DNA of 64,000 bases from Tolypothrix sp. FACHB-123 (lineage in GTDB: Bacteria; Cyanobacteriota; Cyanobacteriia; Cyanobacteriales; Nostocaceae). The position numbers and the translations under genes are program-made. The notes beneath the pieces were generated by a model. That model did not search any database, had not been told where the DNA came from, and saw nothing but the letters and a program-made list of their open reading frames with translations. The DNA lies in contig NZ_JACJRE010000012.1 in assembly GCF_014697075.1 (NCBI RefSeq), forward strand, positions 62,001 to 126,000, written 5' to 3'. Positions 56,639 through 64,000 of the stretch are shown in pieces (positions within the stretch are counted from its first letter, which is position 1; each line of letters opens with the position of its first letter).

Positions 56639-57457
56639 TTCTCATATTTCATTGTCTTAGTTATCGCGGTTGTATCAATTTATTTTACAAGGAACGGAGA
56701 ATAGGTAATAATTCAACTATTTTCCGGCGACAAGCTCAAGAAACTGATACCAATTTAATCTGAAGATGCATAAAATCTAGCCTGCGCAGGCTAGATTTTT
56801 TCGTTTAGCCGAGCCAGTGCGCCCTTGGTGCTTCCAAGGGTTGTGCTAACTGCCGAGGACGTGAATGTGCAGCCTGAATATAGCAATGAAGTGCATATCA
56901 ATATATATGTACTCAAATTTGTTTGCTATTGAGGAGCTAGGTACATAATTATTGCGATCGCACTACAGCAATCCGTTTAGGAGTTATAAATACTTATCTT
57001 CCTTGTCCTCCTTCTCCACAATGGGCTACTGGATGTGCTGTGTTTCACCTTAGCTCATAGAATACAAATAATAGAACTTTTCGGTACTTGACGGCTTTAG
57101 CTGCACGCAAGCTGCTCTTTGCTAAGATTTGCAGATATTGATCATTGAAATTTCCCAATGTAAATGCTTAATATAAGAGCAATATTTCGCAATCTCTCAT
57201 CATAATTAATGCTCTATCGTAAGGCTGATTTATTTTTATAGCGATCGCCGTTGACTTTTGGCTAATTTTATAGTTACCTAACCAGAAATCCTATCCTTAG
57301 GCAGCTATTCAATTTTCCTGACTAACCGTTAATATAAAAAATGTATATCACTATACATTTTTTTGTGAAGTTTATCCTATTAAGCAAAAAAAAAGGATGT
57401 GAAGATTTGTAAATAAAGTTAAGATTAGAAGGAAACTTAGGATTATGCTTCTCATTT
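56639..57457. other. Spacer with a 28-bp palindromic terminator
   Basis: About 820 bp. Apart from the palindrome at 56772-56799 and HIP1 sites I see no gene, repeat or array. The 3' 150 bp are AT-rich and hold the promoter of the DUF2605 gene. Confidence 0.5.
56772..56799 (+). terminator. Perfect 28-bp palindrome with T-run
   Basis: AAAATCTAGCCTGC and its exact complement GCAGGCTAGATTTT abut, then T residues follow. A strong intrinsic terminator for the plus-strand gene at 56444-56638; it could also work on the other strand. Confidence 0.8.
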
Positions 57458-57775
57458 ATGCGAGACTCAAATTTACCAGGGTCTGAATTGCTCAAAAGCG
57501 TTTTAGAACCACTGTTGGATGATTTTCATTATTGGTTTGCGCGATCGCGCGATTTTTTGGAAACCAAACAACTCTCATTTATGAGTGAGCAAGAGCAAAA
57601 CGACTTGCTTTTACAAGTCAAGCAAGCACAAGACGAACTAAACACAGCAAAAATGCTATTCAATGCAACCGATGGACAAGTTGGAATTGATATGGCGACA
57701 ATTACGCCTTGGCACAACCTGGTAACAAAATGTTGGAATGTGGCTATGCGCTTTCATCAAGAACAGAAGGGTTAA
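57458..57775 (+). CDS. DUF2605 family protein
   Basis: 105 residues, soluble, helical: LPGSELLKSVLEPLLDDFHY, FMSEQEQNDLLLQVKQAQDE and ATDGQVGIDMATITPWHNLV. This pattern matches the cyanobacterium-specific DUF2605. The partner DUF2973 gene follows 379 bp downstream on the same strand, a conserved pairing. Function unknown. Confidence 0.85.
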   Translation: MRDSNLPGSELLKSVLEPLLDDFHYWFARSRDFLETKQLSFMSEQEQNDLLLQVKQAQDELNTAKMLFNATDGQVGIDMATITPWHNLVTKCWNVAMRFHQEQKG

Positions 57776-58154
57776 AAATAAAGTTTTTATTAATTAAGTT
57801 CGCTAAACTTAGTTAATAGCAGCAAGTCGGTATATAGAAAAGCCAGCGCGTAGATAGACTAGCTAGTCGCAATCTTTGCGAGTCTAACTTGATTAACTTT
57901 TTAAATTTTGTCTAGTGGTATGTAGATTCTTTCAAAAGTCCACAATCCTTAATAAATTTTGAATAAATCAGAAAATTAGGTATCCCATGCTACCTTGTTC
58001 TGAATAATCAGTTACCACATTTCCCTTAAATAGACCACATAATACGTACCTATAGTACGTTACTTAGTCGCCATAGCTGTCAGTTAAATTACCAGCAAAG
58101 CGAAACGTTACAGTAAAAACTTTTAAAATTCACTTCCTCTGGAGGACAATTCCG
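57776..58154. other. Spacer within the DUF2605-DUF2973 pair
   Basis: About 380 bp, long for an operon, so the two genes may have separate promoters. I see only a TAGTACGT/ACGTAC-type inverted repeat near 58036-58055 and a ribosome site GGAGGAC before the next gene. Confidence 0.4.
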
Positions 58155-58472
58155 ATGTTACACCTGCTTTACATTCTTGCCTTTACAATTCTGGCTGTGA
58201 TTGCTGTAGCCAATTTAATTCGCAACTTGATTATGTTCAGCTTTGATCGAGACCGAACTTATCCAGCAATGAATAATCAGGGACAATTTGGCTATCCTTC
58301 ATCACGAAAGCAGTTTACACCACATCCAGAGTTATTAGATAATGCAGGTAATTTAATTAAAGAGCCTTTATTAGTAATGCGGTCAATCAATGTAGAAGAT
58401 GCCCGCCAGCAACTAGATGCTTTATATGAATCTTCTCCAGGTCGTAAAGTTGAGAATCAAGAAGAAGGCTAA
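58155..58472 (+). CDS. DUF2973 family membrane protein
   Basis: 105 residues; the ATG follows CTGGAGGACA. One N-terminal membrane span (LLYILAFTILAVIAVANLI) and a conserved soluble tail (HPELLDNAGNLIKEPLLVM, RSINVEDARQQLDALYESSP) diagnostic of DUF2973. Cyanobacterium-specific; function unknown. Confidence 0.88.
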   Translation: MLHLLYILAFTILAVIAVANLIRNLIMFSFDRDRTYPAMNNQGQFGYPSSRKQFTPHPELLDNAGNLIKEPLLVMRSINVEDARQQLDALYESSPGRKVENQEEG

Positions 58473-58849
58473 ATCGGAGTACTAATTCCTGAGCGAAGAA
58501 AAAATTAATATTAAAAGGTAAAGAAAGGAGTTTAGATCTTCTTTCTTTTTTTATTGGTCAGTGGTCAGTAGGGGCGGGTTTATTAAGATCATCATTGATC
58601 GGCGAAGATATTCGTGAACCCGCCCGTACAGTTGTCAGTTGTCAGTTGTCAGTTGTCAGTTGTCAGTTGTCAGTTGTCAGTTGGTTTTTTGATATTTAAT
58701 CAAGATTCTGGTAGGGGTGGGGTTTTCCCACCCTTCCAAGAATTTAATTTTACGTTTTAGATTGTTAGTAAGGAACACAGGATACAAGGACAAAAAGGAG
58801 AAACAACAATCAAAACCTGCCCAATGCCCCATGCCCAATGCCCTACTAA
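58473..58849. repeat. Repeat cluster: palindromic element copy C and TTGTCAG array
   Basis: 58568-58630 begins GTAGGGGCGGGTTTATT and ends GTGAACCCGCCCGTACA, the third copy of the dispersed palindromic element. It is directly followed by seven to eight tandem copies of GTTGTCA (58631-58682). Near 58820-58845 is a CCCAATGCCCCATGCCCA heptamer run. It separates convergent genes. Confidence 0.85.
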
Positions 58850-61141
58850 TTACGCCTCAATCACTACTCGTAAATTGCCGCGTTTTTTGGCAACACGACA
58901 AGCGGTAGTGTTACCAGAACGCTCAAATTCTAAATCGAGAATGGTGGTACCAACTTGCAAATTATGGAAGGATAAACGATTAATCGACTCTGGTAAAGCC
59001 GGGTCGATGATGCGCAAGCAGTTATTTTGCGCATCAGGTACGAGATTGACTATCATTTGCAATAGTTGGAAAATACTACCAGTAGCCCAAGCTTGCGGCG
59101 TACAAGCAACTGGGTACTGTACGGGGGCGTTATCACCGTTACGTTCGTAACCGCAGAAAAGTTCGGGCGGACGTTGATATGGTTGCTGGCTAGTCATATC
59201 AAATAAACCTTGGAATAGTTCTAAGGCTTGATCGATTAAGCCAAGCGATCGCAATCCCATCGCAATGATCGCGTTATCATGGGGCCATACTGAACCGATG
59301 TGATACCCCATCGGGTTGTAAGCTGGAGATAAACTACTAAGTGTCCGAATTCCCCAACCATTAAACATATCTGGGGCGCGTAATCTTTCAGCAACGCTAT
59401 AGGCTTTTTCTGGTGTAAAAATACCCAAATGCAAGCAATGGCCGGGATTAGATGTAATACTATCTACCTGCTTACCGTCGCCATCTAAAGCTAAAGCACA
59501 GAAATCTTGGTCTTCCATCCAAAAATCTCTGTTAAACCTGATTTTCAGATTTCTCGCTTCTTCTTGCCATCTATCTGCTAAGTCTAGCCGCTTTTTCATC
59601 CGCGCAATCTCTGCTAGGCGCATTTTCGCTGCATAAACATAAGCTTGCACTTCACAAAGAGCGATCGCACCGTTAGCTAACTCTCCCTTATGGTCTACAA
59701 TACAGTCGCCAGAATCTTTCCAACCTTGGTTAGCTAGACCACGTTTAGATTTACGATAGTAGCTTAAGTAGCTAGTGTGTTTAGTATTGCGGTCAATCCA
59801 CTCCATAGCTGCTAAGGCATTGGGCCAAAGTTGCTCTAAAGTTTCGTGATCGTTTGTCCAAGCATAATACTCAGCATAGAGCATCAGCCATAAAGGCGTA
59901 GCATCAACTGTACCGTAATATGGCGTATGGGGAATTTCTTGACAACGCGCCATTTCTCCCAGTCGCAACTCATGGAGAATTTTGCCTGGTTCTTCTTCCC
60001 GCCATTCATCCTCAACTTTGCCTTGATACTTCGCTAACAGCATCAGCGTTTCTTTGGCAATTGTGGGATTTAACATCAAGGTTTGGGACGCTGTAATGAT
60101 GGAATCTCGCCCAAACAGCGCCGAAAACCAAGGTACGCCCGCAGAAACAGTCTTATATTTACCAAAAGACTGGCGCAACAGATACATATCTTGTTCAGCG
60201 CGTTCAATCACGCGATTGAAGATGCTTTTATCTGAGCTAATCCGGGTAATTTGGTGTACCCATTGTTTCTCTTCCATTAGCTCAGCAGCTTTCGCCTGTG
60301 GTAGGGTAATGGCGGCGCTGACGGTAGAACTGGGCTGATTATTGCGTAATAAATTCACCCGATAAGCCAACTTTTGGGTTTCGTGGGGCGTCAACTCTAA
60401 CTGCCAAACCGCAGTGTAACCTTTAAAGTAGTCTGGTTGGCGATGCTGAAATTGGAGACGGGATTCCATGACTAAGCCATCCAAACCTTGATAAGCTAGC
60501 GTCAAAGATTCGTCACGTAACAGCATGGGCTGAGTTTGTACACCTGCAAAGCCATCACCTTCTGTGGATGTTCCTTCTTCCGGTAGGGGTTCCACTAAGC
60601 GTAGTAATCTACCGCGTTTGCCTCTGTCATAGCCCCGCACTTCAAATAAATCGACAAAATCGGCATCGAAGCTGAGGGTAAGTTCAAAACTAATAGTAGT
60701 TGTGCTATAATTAGCTACTTCAATTTCTTCAAACAGTGCCCCATTGAGTACCAATTCCCGGCGAATCCCTACAGTATCAGGCCTCAGGCGTTCATCAATC
60801 CTGGGGTTGGTACATAGCACCGAGAGGGCAAATCCTTTTTCCGCTGTGCTACTGAGCAGCACAGGCGATCGCCCTTCAATTTGTAACTCTAGGCGGCTGA
60901 GAAATCTGGTATCACAACAAAACAGTCCCATACTGGGGTTGCCATCATTGAGAGAACAGCCAGAAATGTTTCCCAGCGTATCTGTCACCAGAAATAAATC
61001 ATCATCTTTGACCGTCAGTGTTGGTTGTTGTCTTTCACTGATAACACAAGGCCATTCTGGTATAGGTAGTTGTTCTGCAGGAATATAAGTTTTTCCGTCC
61101 AGGAAAATTTTTTCCGGTGTCATTAGTATATCCGGTGTCAT
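58850..61141 (-). CDS. Amylo-alpha-1,6-glucosidase (glycogen debranching-type)
   Basis: 763 residues. An N-terminal beta-sandwich domain (~30-250; LFLVTDTLGNISGC, GLFCCDTRFLSRLELQIEGR) precedes a (alpha/alpha)6 barrel typical of GDE_C/GH15-63-like enzymes: GVPWFSALFGRDSIITASQT, ATPLWLMLYAEYYAWTND, YHIGSVWPHDNAIIAMGLRS. It hydrolyses alpha-1,6 branches, or related trisaccharides, and may act with the phosphorylase at 35522-37735. Two in-frame ATGs (61141 and 61123) arise from an 18-bp duplication of CTAATGACACCGGA at the start. Confidence 0.9.
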   Translation of the reverse strand: MTPDILMTPEKIFLDGKTYIPAEQLPIPEWPCVISERQQPTLTVKDDDLFLVTDTLGNISGCSLNDGNPSMGLFCCDTRFLSRLELQIEGRSPVLLSSTAEKGFALSVLCTNPRIDERLRPDTVGIRRELVLNGALFEEIEVANYSTTTISFELTLSFDADFVDLFEVRGYDRGKRGRLLRLVEPLPEEGTSTEGDGFAGVQTQPMLLRDESLTLAYQGLDGLVMESRLQFQHRQPDYFKGYTAVWQLELTPHETQKLAYRVNLLRNNQPSSTVSAAITLPQAKAAELMEEKQWVHQITRISSDKSIFNRVIERAEQDMYLLRQSFGKYKTVSAGVPWFSALFGRDSIITASQTLMLNPTIAKETLMLLAKYQGKVEDEWREEEPGKILHELRLGEMARCQEIPHTPYYGTVDATPLWLMLYAEYYAWTNDHETLEQLWPNALAAMEWIDRNTKHTSYLSYYRKSKRGLANQGWKDSGDCIVDHKGELANGAIALCEVQAYVYAAKMRLAEIARMKKRLDLADRWQEEARNLKIRFNRDFWMEDQDFCALALDGDGKQVDSITSNPGHCLHLGIFTPEKAYSVAERLRAPDMFNGWGIRTLSSLSPAYNPMGYHIGSVWPHDNAIIAMGLRSLGLIDQALELFQGLFDMTSQQPYQRPPELFCGYERNGDNAPVQYPVACTPQAWATGSIFQLLQMIVNLVPDAQNNCLRIIDPALPESINRLSFHNLQVGTTILDLEFERSGNTTACRVAKKRGNLRVVIEA

Positions 61142-62531
61142 TAGGCAACATTCCGTGTACAGGTCTAGATTTTCGCGTAGGCGTTAGCGTCAACAGGAAA
61201 AAAGTTCACTCCAAAGAATTCTCTCTAGAGAATTTAGGTAAAAAGACGCTCTAGCAAACGTAGTTAAGCTGTTCCAGCCAAAATCATACTGACACACTCT
61301 GAGAAAAAGGACAGCTATAAAATCTACAGCAATGAGAATCTAGAAGTAATACTGCTGGTTTGAGATTTCTATTTGATGCTGTCAATACTTAAATATTGAG
61401 TGTGTCAGAAGGTAAACTTATACTTTTTAAAGTTTTATTAAGCTTACGTCAAGTCTAAAAAAAGGCTATTTTCACTAATTTTTGAGATTATTTGCGGATT
61501 AATCTTTATTTAAATTTCTATATTACCTTTTATAGGCAGATTCTTTAGTTTTTGAACTCTATACCGCCTCTGGCATATTATTTAAAGCAGATTCAGCAAA
61601 AATGTGGCGATTCAAAAAATACCTGTGCTTAAAATAATCGTCTCTACAATTAGGTTAGCGAGAAATTAGGGCAAAATCATTGCCTTCATTGGTTTGAATA
61701 ATAGACAGCAAATTTCAACTTAGTGAGGTAGAGATCAGGTGGAGATACAATATATTTTGTCCCAACTATGCCCTAATTTAGCTGATTCTTTCAATCATCA
61801 TTTGCTCTTGTAGATAAACATAATATTTAGCATAATTAATGATGTAATTTTTATTTTTACTCGTTAATTTATGAGAAGTAAAAATCTTAATACCAGTCTT
61901 AACAAAGATTCAATTTAATTGATTAAATCATATTGAAAAAAATTAGAAAATATAGAAAATTACGCAATTATTCATCATCTATTTCCCAAGTAAAACCCAT
62001 ATATAGCAAGTATTATTAAAAATAATTCTCTGATGCTCATAAATAAATACTATCTACAACTAAGTCGGCACAAGGTTAGTAGACAAATAAAATAAAAATT
62101 CATGTAAAGGGTGATACATTAATACAAAAATATTAAAAAGTTCACCAATATTAGAATATGCAAGAAATATAACTTAGCGCAAAGCCATAACTAGTTGATA
62201 TTTAAATTGGCTGATGTTGAATTGATCTGTGATAATTGATCCAAGATTACTAGCGAGTTGTCTATTGCCAAATTTTTGATAGGTTTGTAGTAAGCACAAA
62301 GTGTGCTTGTTGCATCCAGTACTTTAGTCCTGACGACAAAAAAATAAATGACTAATAAAGCTGTACAAGCTCCTCTTAACTTAGAATCAGAGTTTGGCAC
62401 TGCTGCAAAAAGTCATTTTTACGATTCTTTACATATTGCCATCGTTTCGATGGTTTTAGAGTCCGTCGTAATTTGTACAATGCATCTGTGACTTGGATTC
62501 CGATCGAATTGGGCTTTTCTTAACGATATTC
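61142..62531. other. Long gene-poor spacer before the histidine kinase
   Basis: About 1.4 kb, strongly AT-rich. A 47-codon frame at 62348-62491 (starting MTNKAVQAPLNLESEF) has no ribosome site and no recognised family; I do not claim it as a gene. No hairpin or repeat array stands out. Confidence 0.45.
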
Positions 62532-64000
62532 ATGAGCATTTCAACTTCTGTGCTGAGTGATCTGCTACAGTTCCTCCCCTACCTACGACCCCAGCTATAT
62601 TTCAAGGCTTCACTAACGGCGCTCTCCCATGCAATGGAAGACCAAGTTTTGGCGGCGACTTTAGTTCAGCCTTTGGTGATTGCTAGCTTCCAACGCGAGC
62701 GATTCTATCGCCAAGAAGCGCATCGCTACCAACGCTTATCGGAGCGAAGTAACCAAATATACGTATTATCTGCACCAGAAACAGATTTTACGAATAGCTC
62801 AGAATATTATGAAAAAGTAGCTTTTGAGCCGGATGATGCCTTAAGCCAAGAATGGCATTTGGTGGTAATTTCAGATAACTATGCTACTTGCCTCGTCTGT
62901 AGGGAAAGCCTCGGCTCTATTGCCAAAAATCAGCAGAATCCGGAAATGATACCGAGTCTGGATATGGATACAGCACGCAGGTTTGAGGGAATTTGGACAT
63001 CAGAAAGAGGAGTCAGTCTCAAAGCAGCCCAATTACTACTAGAGAGAATTGTAATTTACAGACCAGATTTGGTTCCTAAAGTCGAAGAAGCACGCCAAAG
63101 GTTTGGCATTGGGAAACCAAAAATTGCATCAACAGCAGAACAAAGCAGCAAATATGCTTGTGACATCGATACCGATCCGTTTGTGCAACGCTTGGTAACT
63201 TATCTGCAAGCTAGTCAGTATAAATTGCATAAAGCTTATCGTTCGATTACAGCCCAAGCACGCAAAGAACAGTTAATTAACTCAATTAGTACTGCAATTA
63301 GGCGATCGCTCGATCCCCATGAAGTGTTGCAAATAGCTGCCCAAGAATTAGGACAGCACATGGGGGCGGGACGTTGTTTAATTTACCGCGCCCAAGCTAC
63401 AGACGCCCAAGCCACCATTGAACATGAATTTTTAAATCCAGGGGTTTCATCGGTATTAGGAGAAACTTGGCAACTAGAGCAAAATACCCTATTTCTGGAA
63501 ATAGTCAAACAAGGCGAGGGAGTGTGCGTCAGTGATACCCTAGAAGATCCTTGGGTGATTGATTCGCGAATTTTATCAGCGATCGCTAAAAAATTTGATA
63601 TTCGCTCTTGGCTAATTGAACCAGTATTTTATCAAGGGCGATTGCTCGGCATAGTAGAGTTACATTATTGCAATCCCTCCCCCCATGAATGTTTACCAGG
63701 GGAATTGGATTTAGTCAAAGCGATCGCTACCCAAGTAGGCGCAGCTTTAATTCAAGCAGAGGCCTACGCCAACCTAGAAGAACTCAATCAGCAATTAGAA
63801 GCCCTAGATCGCACCCGCAGTAACCTGATAGCCATTACCGGACACGAACTGCGTACCCCCCTATCGACAATTCAAGTTTGCCTCGAAAGCCTCGCCAGCG
63901 AGCCAGATATGCCGCTAGATTTACAGCAGGTAATGCTGGAAACTGCCCTGGCTGATTCCGAAAGAATGCGCAAACTAGTGCAAGATTTCTTAACACTTTC
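62532..64000 (+). CDS. DICT-GAF sensor histidine kinase (5' part)
   Basis: 489 codons are visible before the window ends. The N-terminal DICT sensory domain (~1-150) has LTALSHAMEDQVLAATLVQP and an LQFLPYLRPQLYF start. A GAF domain (~255-400) follows, with LGQHMGAGRCLIYRA and FDIRSWLIEPVFYQGRLLGI. Then comes a HisKA dimerisation helix with phosphoacceptor H438 in ITGHELRTPLSTIQ. The HATPase domain lies beyond the edge. DICT domains are typical of cyanobacterial diguanylate cyclases and two-component sensors. The long upstream spacer may carry its regulation. Confidence 0.88.
   Translation, partial: MSISTSVLSDLLQFLPYLRPQLYFKASLTALSHAMEDQVLAATLVQPLVIASFQRERFYRQEAHRYQRLSERSNQIYVLSAPETDFTNSSEYYEKVAFEPDDALSQEWHLVVISDNYATCLVCRESLGSIAKNQQNPEMIPSLDMDTARRFEGIWTSERGVSLKAAQLLLERIVIYRPDLVPKVEEARQRFGIGKPKIASTAEQSSKYACDIDTDPFVQRLVTYLQASQYKLHKAYRSITAQARKEQLINSISTAIRRSLDPHEVLQIAAQELGQHMGAGRCLIYRAQATDAQATIEHEFLNPGVSSVLGETWQLEQNTLFLEIVKQGEGVCVSDTLEDPWVIDSRILSAIAKKFDIRSWLIEPVFYQGRLLGIVELHYCNPSPHECLPGELDLVKAIATQVGAALIQAEAYANLEELNQQLEALDRTRSNLIAITGHELRTPLSTIQVCLESLASEPDMPLDLQQVMLETALADSERMRKLVQDFLTL

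Noticed and set aside
58631-58682. Possible CRISPR array (TTGTCAG repeats)
   Set aside because: The 7-bp units are contiguous with no spacers; this is a short tandem repeat, and no cas genes are present.
62191-62491. Overlapping 47- to 69-codon frames before the histidine kinase
   Set aside because: No ribosome site, no recognised domain, AT-rich low-complexity surroundings.

Overview
The window comes from a filamentous, probably heterocyst-forming (Nostocales-type) cyanobacterium. The evidence is dense HIP1 octamers (GCGATCGC), heptanucleotide repeats of the CCCAATG and GTTGACT/TTGTCAG kinds, cyanobacterium-restricted families (DUF2605/DUF2973 pair, PAP/fibrillin, DICT-GAF histidine kinase, SLH surface proteins, CHAT-TPR proteins, TPR-STAND-WD40 proteins) and long gene-poor AT-rich spacers. 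The genus cannot be fixed from this sequence. I see no rRNA, tRNA, CRISPR array, prophage or intact insertion sequence.

Layout. 1-313: 5' end of a class I fructose-bisphosphate aldolase (minus strand). 656-6160: very large TPR-STAND NTPase-WD40 protein. 6.3-11.1 kb: membrane transporters (two TauE/SafE permeases, one with its DUF1634 partner, and a CadD-type transporter plus the relic of a second CadD gene) and a PAP2 phosphatase. 11.3-14.0 kb: secreted filamentous-haemagglutinin-type protein. 14.2-16.6 kb: cysteine module (cysK and an Rrf2 regulator facing cysE). 16.7-21.5 kb: membrane protein, LOG hydrolase, photolyase, DHFR/RibD-like reductase and a small acidic protein. 21.7-27.8 kb: an exported CHAT-protease/TPR cluster that includes CHAT-less paralogues of the CHAT protein. 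28.4-35.4 kb: FMN-binding split-barrel protein, alpha/beta hydrolase, aldo/keto reductase relic, SbmA/YddA-type ABC transporter followed by an in-frame 21-bp repeat, a protein with two Tudor-knot-like domains, and an M90 peptidase. 35.5-37.7 kb: alpha-glucan phosphorylase. 38.3-39.8 kb: TetR/Coq4-like divergon with two palindromic operators. 40.3-52.3 kb: mostly envelope and hypothetical proteins, including an SLH-fasciclin-barrel protein, a putative dioxygenase, an M14 carboxypeptidase, a phosphodiester glycosidase-type protein and a fibrillin. 52.4-53.3 kb: a promoter-terminator cassette with no gene, and a CIRCE-controlled small gene. 53.6-56.1 kb: sugar nucleotidyltransferase fused to a degenerate phosphomannomutase. 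56.4-58.5 kb: small cyanobacterial proteins. 58.9-61.1 kb: amylo-alpha-1,6-glucosidase. 62.5-64 kb: start of a DICT-GAF histidine kinase.

How the genes work together. Glycogen breakdown is represented by the phosphorylase and the debranching-type glucosidase, which are not adjacent. Cysteine synthesis is a compact module whose repressor is probably the Rrf2 protein. The CHAT/TPR cluster is the most system-like part: all its TPR members are predicted to be exported, three share one N-terminal template, and two carry the same upstream motif. The spacers carry several families of small palindromic elements and short tandem repeats. The single most unusual local structure is the heptapeptide-coding repeat directly behind the double stop codon of the ABC transporter.
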